A stretch of 31,462 nucleotides of DNA, from the NCBI GenBank assembly GCA_041572275.1, contig JBFFSQ010000009.1, positions 1 through 31,462 of the forward strand, written 5' to 3'. Both the position numbers and the translations under genes were made by a program. This DNA is from JBFFSQ01 sp041572275 (GTDB lineage Bacteria > Pseudomonadota > Gammaproteobacteria > SZUA-229). Shown piece by piece: positions 1 to 9,470 of this stretch (its first letter is position 1; each line of letters starts with the position of its first letter). The notes beneath the pieces are model-generated. The model had not been told where the DNA came from. It worked only from the letters and a program-made list of their open reading frames with translations, and made no database searches.

Positions 1-2
1 AC

Positions 3-1367
3 TATAAATTTGATCTGAATTTCAGTCAGCCCGAATGTGTCAGTGGCGCTGATTACATCGTTCAGGTGGCCCAGCCTGGTACAGGCTATGTTGCGTCACC
101 GTCACTGATTATTCCGCCGATCACATCGGTGGCTACGGTTGCATCGTTTGACGTCCCGGCCTGTCTCGGTTCTGCTAATGACGTGATTCCGGCCACAGCT
201 AATCATTGTGAGACCCAGGATTCAGAGTTTGCTCCCGCAACCTCTGTACCGCCACGTACTACCGGCACTAATCATTACCTGAAACTGACCCTGGATAATA
301 ATGTTATTCCGGGTGAGAGCCAGTTGTTTAACAATCATATTCCAATTGATCCAGATCTGAGCACAGCGGTGGCGGTGGCGAAAACATCGGCGCTGCTCAA
401 TGTCAGTCGAGGTCAGCTGGTGCCCTATACCATCACCATGAACAACACCTTGCCGGCACCGGTGCTGGATCTGGATCTGGTGGACCGCTTCCCTGCAGGC
501 TTTAAATATGTAGAAGGCTCGGCACGGGTCAATGGTGTACCGATGGAGCCGACCCGCAACGGTCTGCAACTGACCTGGACTGGCATGGGACTGAATGCAA
601 ACTCATCCCATACCATCAAACTGTTGCTGGTGGTGGGTGCCGGTGTTAATGAAGGTGAATACATCAACCGGGCGCAGGCCATTAATAACCTGACCCTGGG
701 CAATGCCTCCGGTGTCGCTATGGCCACGGTGCGCGTGGTACCGGACCCTACCTTCGATTGTTCTGATGTGATCGGTAAGGTCTTCGAAGATCGTAACCTG
801 AATGGTTATCAGGATGACGCTGAACCGGGTATTGCCAGTGCACGACTGGTCACGGCCCGTGGCCTGCAAGTAACCACTGATGAACATGGTCGTTTCCATA
901 TTACTTGTGCCATGGTGCCGAATCAGGATCGGGGATCGAACTTTATTCTGAAACTGGATGAGCGCAGCCTGCCATCGGGGTATCGCCTGACCACAGAAAA
1001 CCCCCGCGTGCAACGTGCCACCCGAGGCAAGATGTTGAAGTATAACTTCGGTGCGGCGATTCACCGGGTGGTGCGACTGGATATGGCCGATGGTGTATTT
1101 GAGCCCGGTTCTACCGAGATGCGGCCACAGTGGAAACCACGCCTGGATCTGTTACTTGAACAGCTGCAGAAAGCACCGTCGATACTGCGCTTGTCTTATA
1201 TGGCTGAAGTGGAAGATGAAGATCTGGTAGATGATCGTTTGGAGGCTGTTCAGGACACCATTACGCAGCGTTGGGAAGAACTGAATTGCTGCTACAAACT
1301 GATGATTGAGACGGAATTGTTCTGGCGCGCAGGCGAGCCGGGTAGTCGAGGAGAATTTGATGATTAG
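3..1367 (+). CDS. DUF11 / SdrD-B-like large surface protein, C-terminal part (5' end outside window)
   Basis: The reading frame is open from the first bases of the window, so this is the C-terminal part of a larger protein; the GTG at 66 is not a believable start. The visible part has a proline/cysteine-rich segment ending in a SQLFNNHIPIDP motif, then a DUF11-type beta-sandwich (about nt 370–750, with YTITMNN and LDLVDRFPAGF), then an SdrD-B-like module whose GKVFEDRNLNGYQDDAEPGI segment resembles the calcium-binding B repeats of Gram-positive adhesins. The last ~100 residues (F-x-x-GS…, RLSYMAEVEDEDLVDDRL) look like a degenerate OmpA-type domain without the usual peptidoglycan-binding residues. 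Proteins of this kind are typically giant secreted or surface-exposed repeat proteins. The gene overlaps the next one by 8 bases, which suggests that the two products are made in fixed proportion. The exact function is unknown. Confidence 0.8.
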   Translation, partial: YKFDLNFSQPECVSGADYIVQVAQPGTGYVASPSLIIPPITSVATVASFDVPACLGSANDVIPATANHCETQDSEFAPATSVPPRTTGTNHYLKLTLDNNVIPGESQLFNNHIPIDPDLSTAVAVAKTSALLNVSRGQLVPYTITMNNTLPAPVLDLDLVDRFPAGFKYVEGSARVNGVPMEPTRNGLQLTWTGMGLNANSSHTIKLLLVVGAGVNEGEYINRAQAINNLTLGNASGVAMATVRVVPDPTFDCSDVIGKVFEDRNLNGYQDDAEPGIASARLVTARGLQVTTDEHGRFHITCAMVPNQDRGSNFILKLDERSLPSGYRLTTENPRVQRATRGKMLKYNFGAAIHRVVRLDMADGVFEPGSTEMRPQWKPRLDLLLEQLQKAPSILRLSYMAEVEDEDLVDDRLEAVQDTITQRWEELNCCYKLMIETELFWRAGEPGSRGEFDD

Positions 1368-4300
1368 ATTCTTCTCCATCAATAAATTTGCCAGGTTGCC
1401 GGTCCAGGCTCGCTCACGGACAAGGTTGAGTTCGTCCCTCATATTGTTGGCGGGCCTCTGGTCATCACCTTTGTATGCGGTGGATTTCTTTGACCTGTAT
1501 GAAGATCCTAAAGGTACAGTTGAGCAACCACCGGTGACGTTGAATGCCTATCCTGTTGGTGAAAACACCGAACAACAGTTGCCGCCAGATGAAGTATTCA
1601 ATTTGTGGATCCAGGATGAAACCTTCTTCAAGCCCCATGAAGAAGACAAGGTGGAGTTCAAGAAGGTGCTGGAGGCCGAGGCTGAAACCTTCAAGTTGAA
1701 GAATGTGGTACCACCGATTCGCTTCAAAGCGGGCCAGGCCGATATACCGGAGAGTTTTGTTACCGAGCTGAGAAAAATCCTTGAGCGGATGAAAAATCGA
1801 GCGAATGTACGCCTGCACTTCATCGGCCATACTGACAGTGACCCGCTGGGCGGAGCGACAAAAGCCAAATACGGAAACAATATTGGCCTGTCCCAGGCGC
1901 GTGCTGAAATCGCTGCCGAGTTTTTCCAGCGTGCCCTCGATTTACCGCCGGAAGCGGTGTCATATGATGGTGCTGGGGCTTCCAAGCCCATTGCCAGCAA
2001 TGCCACGGCTGCGGGTAAGGCGCGTAATCGTCGCGTTGAAGTGCAGGTCTGGTATGACGAGATTAAGGAGAAAGTAGTTGAGAAGAAGGTGGTGATTGAG
2101 GCACCTAAGCTCAATCGAATCAAGGTTTGTCGCAAGGAAACCGTGTGTAAGCTTCGCTACAAGGAAGGCAATGCAAAACGCGCACGACTGAAAAATCTGG
2201 TTACACCGTTACGCTTGGAAGAGGGGCAGACGGATATTCCGGCTGACTTTATTCGTCAGATTCGTGATGTATTAAATAATTTGAGAGACAAACGTCATGT
2301 GGTGATTCGCTTTGTCGGACACACGGATAACTTACCGCTGGAAGGCCGCGCCGCTCGTATTTATGGCGGTCATGAGGGCTTGTCCAAGGCACGTGCCCGC
2401 CGAGTGGCACTGGCCATACAGGATGCCCTGGGTTTACCCAATTACGCAGTAGGTAGCGATGGTAAGGGTGCATCTCGGCCAGTGGCAACCAATGACACCA
2501 TGAAAGGCCGTGCACTGAACCGTCGTGTCGAAGTGGAATTCTGGTATGACGATCCATTCGAACAATATACTGCCGAAGCCCAGGCCTGTCCTGAAGCGGC
2601 AGCGGCAGAAACCATTACCCTGGCTTATGAGCCGCCCACCGGGCCGATCCGGGATATTTATTTTAAAGAAGGGCAACCGATTATTCCCCAGGGCTATGCT
2701 CAGCGCCTGCAACGCCTGATGGATGAAATCAGTGACAAGGGCAATGTGCGGTTGGGATTTGTTGGTTATACCAGTAACCAGCGTATGGATCGTCGTACTG
2801 CCATGGTTTATGGCGATGACATTGGCTTATCCACTGCCCGAGCCCGTCGCGCCATGGAAATCATTAAAAACGAATTGCAGCTCAGTGATAAGCAGGTCGA
2901 GTTCGAAGGTCGTGGTTTTGTACATTCAAAAGATGTGTTGAGTACGGGCTTTATCCAGCTTGAGGGATCACGTGTCGAAGTGCAGGTGCTCTACGACGAG
3001 CTGGCGGTACTGGAAGAGGATGAAGGCCTGGATATTACTCGCATTCAACGTGAAGCAGAGGCACGAAATCCCTATTCTTTGAATTTGATGCGCATCACTG
3101 TGGATGGTGAACCGATACATGATCCCTATAAGAATGTGGCCGATCTGCAGCGCTGTGTTGATGTGGCACTGGATGAAACCAAAATCAAATTCCGCTTTGA
3201 TAATTTAAATTTAAAACCGCGTCTAAACGTGACTGCATGGCCCAACACCATTCGTTACCAGGATAATCCTGATACTGAGCTAGCGGATAACAAACTGCAG
3301 TTCAAGGTCTATAGCAACTACCCGGATTTTGTCGTGCGCTCTGAGATTCGTCTGTTTGATGAGGAGCAGTCTACCCGGGATAAACCACTGGCGGTCATCG
3401 ATGTGAATGCTGATGGTCAGGCCGAGTGGTTGGCCGAGTTTGAAGACTTCAAAGCACCGGTACAAAAGCTTAAATACCTGTTACGTGTCTATGATGAATA
3501 CCAGAATTTTGATGAAACCAAAGCCTTACCTTTGTGGGTAGTGGATCGACTGGATTTAGAGAAAGAAATGCTGGAGGCCGAGACAAACAAGGCAGAACAA
3601 GATGCTGGTGAAGCTGAGGATTCATTGTTGGCCGAGATGGATCTACCCGAGCTCAAGCTACCAACAAAGAAAGCGGCTAAAACTGATGAGGCGTCACAAG
3701 ACAGTGGTAAAGAACTGCTGGTCGGTTATGGCGAAAACCATCTGGCTATTCAGAATATTCCACTCAAGGGTGGCACTGTGCTGGTGAATGGCAATGCTAT
3801 TCCAAAAGATCATAGTGTCTGGATCGCTGGACGGCCAGTTCCGGTGAATGAAAGCGGCCAGTTTGTCAGTGAGGAAATATTCCGTAATGGCTTACAGGCG
3901 ATCGAAGTGGCAGTGCTGGACGAAGAGGGTAATGGTGAGCTGTTCCTGCGTGAACTGGAACTGCAACAGAGTGACTGGTTCTATGTTGGTATGGCTGATA
4001 TCACGGTGTCAAAAGACAGCACCAATGGTCCGGCAGAACTGGTGACCGGTGATCAGGTGCACTATGACAATGATCTCACGGTTGATGGTCGTCTGGCCTT
4101 CTATTTGAATGGCAAGTTTGGTGATCGCTGGCAGTTGACCGCCAGTGCCGATACCCGTGAAGGGCCAATTGATCAGCTCTTTAGTGACTTCCTGGATAAG
4201 ACACCGGATGCGCTGTTCCGCCGTATTGATCCGGATTATTACTACCCCACCTTTGGTGATGACAGCAGCGTTGAAGAGATTGCTCCAACCATGGGCAAGT

Positions 4301-6657
4301 TCTACATGAAACTGAAAAAACGTGAGAATTACTTCATGTGGGGCAATTTCAAAATTAACTATACCGATACCGAACTGGCGCAGATTGATCGCGGCCTGTA
4401 CGGTGGCAATGTCCATTACGAGAGCGAAATGGCGACAAGTTTTGGGGCCAAGCAACTGCAAATGGATGGCTTTGCAGCAGACCCAGGTACAGTGGCCGGT
4501 CGTGATGAATTCCGCGGTACCGGTGGTTCACTGTATTTCCTCAGGCATCAGGATATCCTGATTGGCTCAGAGCGGGTGCGTATCGAGATACGGGATAAGG
4601 ATTCGGGCATTGTGATCGGTGTGAAAAATCTGGTGGCCGCGATTGATTACGATATTGACTACATTCAGGGTCGACTGTTGTTGAGCGAGCCTTTAGATTC
4701 GACTGCCAGCGATGATTTATTGGTGGATAGTGGCTCGCTTAGTGGTAATCCGGTGTATCTGGTGACACGTTATGAATACACACCGGGTTTTGAAAAGCTG
4801 GACAATCTGGCTGTGGGCGGTCGAGTGCAATACTGGTTCAATGACCATGTGAAGCTGGGCATGACCAGTAGCAAGCAGGAAGAAACAGGTAATGAAAATA
4901 CCCTGGGTGGTATCGATCTGACGTTGCGTAAAAATGCCGGCAGCTGGTTGAAACTGGAAGTTGCCAATAGCGAAGGTGTCGGTAGCGGAGCACTCAATTC
5001 TAATGACGGTGGTTTCAGCTTTGAGCAAATGGACCAGGCATTGGGCCAGGATATCAAGGCCTCGGCTTATCGTCTGGAAACCAGTGCTCGTCTGACTGAT
5101 TTTATTGAAGGCCAGCAGGGACAGGCAACGTTCTATGTACAGAACCGTGAGGCGGGTTTTTCGGCCCCTGGTCAGTTGACGGTGACCGATACCCAGCAGT
5201 TTGGCGGCACCCTGAATATGCCGGTCGTACCAGATATTAATCTCAACGTTAAACTCGATAAGAAAGACCAGGATCAGGCCCTGAGTACGGAATCCCTGGA
5301 TGTGGATGCCAGCTATAACCTGGACCAGCACTGGCGACTGAGCGCCGGTACTCGCATTGATCGGCGTGAGGATCAGTCGCCGACGGTGGCGACTACCCAG
5401 ACCCAGGGTGTTCGTACCGATCTGGCTTTTGAAGCGGCCTATGATTCAAAACAGGACTGGACCGGATATGGTTTTGCCCAGGTCACAACGAATGTCACTG
5501 GCAATCGTGATGAAAACAACCGTATCGGAACCGGGGGTAGTTATCGAGCTTCTGAGCGGCTGACACTGGATGGTGAATTGTCTACTGGTGATACCGGCAC
5601 TGGCATGAAATTAGGTACTGACTATCTAATGTCCGATCGTACTAACCTGTACCTGAATTATGCTCTGGAGAATGAGCGTACAGATAATGGCGTAGCCTCC
5701 CGGCGTGGCAATATGACCTCAGGGGTACGCAGTCGTTATTCCGATAGTGTCAGTGTTTATGCTGAAGAGCGCTATGCGCATGGTGATGTACCCACTGGAC
5801 TGAGCCATGCCCTGGGTGTTGATCTGGCTCCCGATGATCGCTGGAACTACGGTGCCAGTCTGGAAATGGGCGTGCTCGAGGATCAGACCACGGGGGCTGA
5901 AACTGATCGTCTCGCCCTTGGACTGACTGTTGGCTATAGCTTCGACACCATTAAATATGCCGGTGCGATGGAATACCGCAATGATGCTACTGAAAACCCT
6001 GATAGCAGTATTTCAGAACGTGAAACCTGGTTGTTGAAGAACAGTTTTAAATACCAGTTCAGTCCTGATTGGCGTTTAATTGGTAAGTTAAACCTGTCCG
6101 ACAGCCAGAGTTCACAGGGTGAGTTCTATGACGGTAAGTTTACTGAAGCGGTACTGGGTTATGGTTACCGTCCGGTGGCCAGTGATCGACTCAATACCCT
6201 GTTTAAATATACCTACTTCTACAATGTACCCAGTGCGGACCAGGTGACGACAGCCAATACTGCGGTAGAGTTTATTCAGAAGAGTCATATTGTTTCGCTC
6301 GATGCCCTCTATGATCTGACGTCTCGTTGGAGTATTGGCGGTAAATATGCATACCGTATGGGTCAGGTGAGCCAGGACCGTGTCAATCCTGAGTTCTTTG
6401 ATAGTCGCGCCAGTCTCTATGTGCTGCGTGCGGACTGGCACTTCACCCATCGCTGGGATGCCTTGATGGAGGCGCGCATGCTGGATCTGCCCGATGCCCA
6501 GGATCAGCGCAGCGGTGCCTTGCTGGCGATTTACCGTCATCTGGGTAAAAACTTCAAGTTTGGTGTGGGCTATAACTTCACCGATTTTTCAGATGATCTG
6601 ACCGATCTGGATTACGATAGCCAGGGCTTTTTCATCAATCTGATCGCTAAAATGTAG
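1360..6657 (+). CDS. Giant outer-membrane protein: three OmpA-like domains plus large C-terminal beta barrel
   Basis: The chosen start is ATG 1360, preceded by an AGGAGAA ribosome site at about 1349–1355; it gives 1765 residues. An 18-codon longer frame upstream has no such site. Residues 1–40 look like a signal peptide (LILLAGLWSSPLYA, then VDFF). Three OmpA-like domains follow at about 118–234, 280–397 and 428–546. The first two have the GHTD and NRRVEV motifs of peptidoglycan binders; the third has GYTSN and GSRVEV instead. A beta-rich region (~570–730) and a charged Glu/Lys/Ala linker (~733–786) lead into ~900 residues of alternating amphipathic strands with many Tyr, Trp and Gly, containing the segment YYYPTFGDDSS, which read as a very large outer-membrane barrel. 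The C-terminal residue is Met rather than the usual aromatic. The protein probably ties the outer membrane to the cell wall and may display or export the product of the coupled upstream gene; that role is inference. Confidence 0.85.
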   Translation: MIRFFSINKFARLPVQARSRTRLSSSLILLAGLWSSPLYAVDFFDLYEDPKGTVEQPPVTLNAYPVGENTEQQLPPDEVFNLWIQDETFFKPHEEDKVEFKKVLEAEAETFKLKNVVPPIRFKAGQADIPESFVTELRKILERMKNRANVRLHFIGHTDSDPLGGATKAKYGNNIGLSQARAEIAAEFFQRALDLPPEAVSYDGAGASKPIASNATAAGKARNRRVEVQVWYDEIKEKVVEKKVVIEAPKLNRIKVCRKETVCKLRYKEGNAKRARLKNLVTPLRLEEGQTDIPADFIRQIRDVLNNLRDKRHVVIRFVGHTDNLPLEGRAARIYGGHEGLSKARARRVALAIQDALGLPNYAVGSDGKGASRPVATNDTMKGRALNRRVEVEFWYDDPFEQYTAEAQACPEAAAAETITLAYEPPTGPIRDIYFKEGQPIIPQGYAQRLQRLMDEISDKGNVRLGFVGYTSNQRMDRRTAMVYGDDIGLSTARARRAMEIIKNELQLSDKQVEFEGRGFVHSKDVLSTGFIQLEGSRVEVQVLYDELAVLEEDEGLDITRIQREAEARNPYSLNLMRITVDGEPIHDPYKNVADLQRCVDVALDETKIKFRFDNLNLKPRLNVTAWPNTIRYQDNPDTELADNKLQFKVYSNYPDFVVRSEIRLFDEEQSTRDKPLAVIDVNADGQAEWLAEFEDFKAPVQKLKYLLRVYDEYQNFDETKALPLWVVDRLDLEKEMLEAETNKAEQDAGEAEDSLLAEMDLPELKLPTKKAAKTDEASQDSGKELLVGYGENHLAIQNIPLKGGTVLVNGNAIPKDHSVWIAGRPVPVNESGQFVSEEIFRNGLQAIEVAVLDEEGNGELFLRELELQQSDWFYVGMADITVSKDSTNGPAELVTGDQVHYDNDLTVDGRLAFYLNGKFGDRWQLTASADTREGPIDQLFSDFLDKTPDALFRRIDPDYYYPTFGDDSSVEEIAPTMGKFYMKLKKRENYFMWGNFKINYTDTELAQIDRGLYGGNVHYESEMATSFGAKQLQMDGFAADPGTVAGRDEFRGTGGSLYFLRHQDILIGSERVRIEIRDKDSGIVIGVKNLVAAIDYDIDYIQGRLLLSEPLDSTASDDLLVDSGSLSGNPVYLVTRYEYTPGFEKLDNLAVGGRVQYWFNDHVKLGMTSSKQEETGNENTLGGIDLTLRKNAGSWLKLEVANSEGVGSGALNSNDGGFSFEQMDQALGQDIKASAYRLETSARLTDFIEGQQGQATFYVQNREAGFSAPGQLTVTDTQQFGGTLNMPVVPDINLNVKLDKKDQDQALSTESLDVDASYNLDQHWRLSAGTRIDRREDQSPTVATTQTQGVRTDLAFEAAYDSKQDWTGYGFAQVTTNVTGNRDENNRIGTGGSYRASERLTLDGELSTGDTGTGMKLGTDYLMSDRTNLYLNYALENERTDNGVASRRGNMTSGVRSRYSDSVSVYAEERYAHGDVPTGLSHALGVDLAPDDRWNYGASLEMGVLEDQTTGAETDRLALGLTVGYSFDTIKYAGAMEYRNDATENPDSSISERETWLLKNSFKYQFSPDWRLIGKLNLSDSQSSQGEFYDGKFTEAVLGYGYRPVASDRLNTLFKYTYFYNVPSADQVTTANTAVEFIQKSHIVSLDALYDLTSRWSIGGKYAYRMGQVSQDRVNPEFFDSRASLYVLRADWHFTHRWDALMEARMLDLPDAQDQRSGALLAIYRHLGKNFKFGVGYNFTDFSDDLTDLDYDSQGFFINLIAKM

Positions 6658-6762
6658 GCGGTTCTGGGGCTGGTTTACAAGTCCTGATGGTGGTGGCATG
6701 ATGGTTTTAGTCACCATGTGGAATGGTGAAAAAATGATAATCGTCTGCAAAGGATTTTGGGT

Positions 6763-7320
6763 ATGTTGCGATTCATTCTCCTGTTATCTCTATTCGTTAT
6801 TTCTGTGCACGGGGCTCGTGCCGATTCAGGTTTCGATCAATTACTCACTGGTGTGGCGTTGATCAGCCAGCAGGCTAACATCGAGATTGATGATGCTGGC
6901 ACGATTACTCAGCTCTCAGAGAATGGCACCGGTTTCGGTATCTATACGGATAAATATCTTAACGGTGAATACCGTTTAAGTGGCATCATCAGTTTTGTTG
7001 ATTACACCGATTTCTACGTCATGAGTGCAGCGGCTTCGGCTGATTACCTGATGCCTATCACTGCTCAATATGCGGGTTTTATGGGGGCCGGTCTCGGTCT
7101 ATCAAGCCAGAACTATAGTAATTCCAGTGTCAGTGAGTCGGCATTGGCCATGTCCTATGGTGTCCAGCTGGGGATGATTGCCTTTGTGAGTAACCAGTTG
7201 ATGCTGGAAGTTGGCTATCGTCTTCGTGCCACAGATCTTAAAACTGAATTTTTATCCGGCAAGACAGGTACGCTGGATGAAATCACTGAAAGCTATTTAA
7301 GTATTATATTTACCTTTTAA
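6763..7320 (+). CDS. Small outer-membrane beta-barrel protein
   Basis: The start is ATG 6763, with AAAGGA at 6749–6754 at good spacing; the TTG at 6757 lies too close to that site. The 185-residue product has a signal peptide (about residues 1–21, ending HGARA). The mature part alternates short strands rich in Gly, Tyr and Ser and ends in SIIFTF, the C-terminal aromatic expected of a barrel inserted by the BAM complex. Its size fits a small, probably eight-stranded, OmpX/OmpW-like barrel, but I do not recognise a named family. It follows the giant barrel gene on the same strand after about 105 bp and could be cotranscribed with it or be an accessory porin-like protein. The function is unknown. 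Confidence 0.7.
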   Translation: MLRFILLLSLFVISVHGARADSGFDQLLTGVALISQQANIEIDDAGTITQLSENGTGFGIYTDKYLNGEYRLSGIISFVDYTDFYVMSAAASADYLMPITAQYAGFMGAGLGLSSQNYSNSSVSESALAMSYGVQLGMIAFVSNQLMLEVGYRLRATDLKTEFLSGKTGTLDEITESYLSIIFTF

Positions 7321-7335
7321 ATCATCTGGATTGAC

Positions 7336-7353
7336 CATCACTGACCCGTGATG
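7336..7353 (+). terminator. Weak stem-loop after the small barrel gene
   Basis: CATCAC and GTGATG arms flank a 6-base loop 16 bases past the stop codon, followed by a T-rich but interrupted stretch. It is a possible weak terminator, and the stem is short. Confidence 0.3.
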
Positions 7354-7389
7354 ATCGTTGATTTCATTTCGTAATCAATATGAGAAAAA

Positions 7390-7411
7390 CACCCATAGGG
7401 TTTTATGGGTG
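7390..7411 (-). terminator. Hairpin with U-tract only on the minus strand
   Basis: An 8-bp perfect stem (CACCCATA / TATGGGTG) with a 6-base loop has five A residues on its left side, which form a short U-tract on the minus-strand transcript. There is no minus-strand gene nearby for it to end. It may block antisense transcription, form a 5'-leader structure of the hydrolase gene downstream, or be chance. Confidence 0.3.
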
Positions 7412-7469
7412 AATTGATATGATAAATCACTGAATATTCGTCGCATACATAGGAAGAGGTGCCGACAAA

Positions 7470-9263
7470 ATGAAAATACATCATCGTATACTCGTGCTCG
7501 GACAGGCTGTGCTGCTGTTGTTCCTGTCCTGTCAGCTCCAGGCCGTCGAGTTAACTGAGCCCGAAACGGCACTGGAGACCTATCTTCAGCAGGATGACGG
7601 CGTGTTCAATATCCAGCATCTGGTTTCCATTCCCGGTGTCGGCTATCAGGCTCATTTATTCAATCTGACATCCCAGCGCTGGTTGACTGAGGCAGAAGTG
7701 GATCGACCACTTTGGACGCATAGCCTGGTCATCATCGTGCCTGATACCGTTAACAGTACCACAGGTATGTTGTTTGTAGGTGATGATGACAATGATGATC
7801 CCTTGCCGGATGGTAGTAATCCGGTAGTGCAGATCATCACTCAGTTAGCGCTGGGTTCACAATCGATTGTCAGTGCCGTTTTTCAGGTGCCGAATCAGCC
7901 ACTCACCTTTGCAGATGATTTGAGTCCACGTAAAGAAGACGACCTGACCTCGTATTCCTGGCAACGCGCACTGGATACCGGTAATTACCTCTGGACTGCT
8001 TATTTGCCGATGACCAAATCAGTGCTTAAGGCGATGGATGGTATTCAGCAAGTGGTGCCTGAACTGGGTTCCTATCATATTGATGAGTTTATTCTTACTG
8101 GATTTTCAAAACGTGGCGCTGCTGTGTGGTTGGCCGCGTCTCAGGATCCACGGGTGAAAGCCATTGCGCCTGGGGTCATTGATCTGCTGAATATAGTGCC
8201 CAGTTTTGAACATCATTTTAAGAGTTATGGAGCCTATTCAGAGGCAATCCAGGCTTATGTGGATTTGGGTATCATGGATAAACTTCGTGCCCCTGAATTT
8301 ACCGATCTGGCCCAGGTGATTGACCCCTATGCCTATCGCGACAGATTGACGATGCCAAAATTGATCCTGAATGGCTCCGGTGATGAGTTTTTCCTACCGG
8401 ACTCCTCCCGGTTTTATTTAAATGATCTAGCCGGAGAGACCTTGATCCGGTTTGCCCCGAATGCAGGTCACTCCCTGTCCAATTCCCAGACTGGCGTGGC
8501 CGATAGCCTCTATTCATTATTGGGCTGGTACCAGACGCTGCTGTATGGCTTGCCGCGACCGGATATCCAGTGGCAGGTCAGGGACGGTCTATTATCCGCC
8601 TCAACATCTTTACCACCCACTAGTGTCAGGGTGTGGACAGCGACTAATCCGACTGCTCGGGATTTTCGCGTCAATACTATTGGTGAGAGCTGGACATCCA
8701 CAGCTATCGAAGCCAATAGCCAGGGTGAATATGTCACGGCCCTGGCGGTGAGTGAGCAGGGATTTGCGGCGACCTATATCGAATTCGTTTATCAGGGTCT
8801 CGGTGGCTTTCCTGTGACCTACAGTACCCAGGTTTATGTGACGCCAGATGTTTATCCCTTTACATTGCACAATCCTGTGTTTGATCCCAAACCCTCTGCC
8901 TACTGGACACGTCAGCTGACAGCTGCCCTTAAGGATCGGCCAGCGGATATCGATGCCGATACCTTGCAGGCTTATTTACCGATACCGCTGTTCGAAGACA
9001 TGATCATCAGTCTCGAGGATGTGAGTGAAGCGCTCAGCATTGGTCATCAAAACAGAGATGTTGGCGACAGGGCAGAGCGAGAATGTCTGTCGACTCGACT
9101 AAATATCAAACTGGGTGAAATTGGTTGGTACAGTTCGCTGGATCTGGGTGGCTGGCTAGGTGAAAAACCCCTGTGGGTGCATTACGCCAGAGCCCATGAG
9201 GCTGAAGAGCAGGGTTTACCCTGGTTATCTTCTTTCATTTGTGCTCGCATTAATCATCAGTAA
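7470..9263 (+). CDS. PhoPQ-activated pathogenicity-related (PqaA-type) secreted alpha/beta hydrolase
   Basis: The 597-residue product matches the PhoPQ-activated pathogenicity-related family (PF10142) in length and motifs. An AGGAAGAGG ribosome site at 7451–7459 supports ATG 7470. Residues 1–25 form a signal peptide ending CQLQA, so the protein is exported. The alpha/beta-hydrolase core carries the nucleophile elbow GFSKRG (Ser213), a likely acid in NGSGDEFF (Asp305) and a likely base in NAGHSL (His334). An acidic stretch, VGDDDNDDP, near residue 105 may bind a metal. The family is named for the Salmonella pqaA gene, which is linked to antimicrobial peptide resistance, and its substrate is not established. 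It stands alone between non-homologous neighbours, in the same direction as the envelope genes upstream. No PhoP box was recognised upstream. Confidence 0.85.
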   Translation: MKIHHRILVLGQAVLLLFLSCQLQAVELTEPETALETYLQQDDGVFNIQHLVSIPGVGYQAHLFNLTSQRWLTEAEVDRPLWTHSLVIIVPDTVNSTTGMLFVGDDDNDDPLPDGSNPVVQIITQLALGSQSIVSAVFQVPNQPLTFADDLSPRKEDDLTSYSWQRALDTGNYLWTAYLPMTKSVLKAMDGIQQVVPELGSYHIDEFILTGFSKRGAAVWLAASQDPRVKAIAPGVIDLLNIVPSFEHHFKSYGAYSEAIQAYVDLGIMDKLRAPEFTDLAQVIDPYAYRDRLTMPKLILNGSGDEFFLPDSSRFYLNDLAGETLIRFAPNAGHSLSNSQTGVADSLYSLLGWYQTLLYGLPRPDIQWQVRDGLLSASTSLPPTSVRVWTATNPTARDFRVNTIGESWTSTAIEANSQGEYVTALAVSEQGFAATYIEFVYQGLGGFPVTYSTQVYVTPDVYPFTLHNPVFDPKPSAYWTRQLTAALKDRPADIDADTLQAYLPIPLFEDMIISLEDVSEALSIGHQNRDVGDRAERECLSTRLNIKLGEIGWYSSLDLGGWLGEKPLWVHYARAHEAEEQGLPWLSSFICARINHQ

Positions 9264-9399
9264 CATGCTGACTCAAAGCTGGTGGCCCATGACCAGCTAC
9301 TTTCCAGACCATCTAAGGGGATGGCAGATCTTGATGGTGGGCTGCTGAAATTAGCCATACTTGATCGGTACATGCAAAGAGCTTTTGATAATCGACTGC

Positions 9400-9428
9400 T
9401 TGACATATTCTGATAGCCCATTAATGAT
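9400..9428 (+). promoter_or_regulatory. Possible sigma70 promoter for the GDT1-type transporter gene
   Basis: A perfect TTGACA at 9400–9405 is followed after 17 bases by AATGAT (4 of 6 matches to TATAAT) at 9423–9428, about 43 bases before the start codon at 9471. The rest of the 200-bp gap before this gene shows no clear structure. Confidence 0.4.
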
Positions 9429-9470
9429 GTGGCGGTCGATTGTTCAGCGTATCTTTGATTTTCATATTTG

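Noticed and set aside
1300..1370. Frameshift splitting one gene into the DUF11 and barrel genes
   Set aside because: The second gene has its own strong ribosome site and signal peptide right at the overlap, so they are two coupled genes.
4717..5331. 204-codon minus-strand frame inside the giant barrel gene
   Set aside because: It is antisense to a strongly supported gene and shows no recognisable domain or ribosome site; other long antisense frames here (for example 1548–2135) are the same kind of shadow.
9264..9470. yybP-ykoY manganese riboswitch before the GDT1-type gene
   Set aside because: The conserved loop sequences of that riboswitch were not found; only a possible sigma70 promoter is visible.
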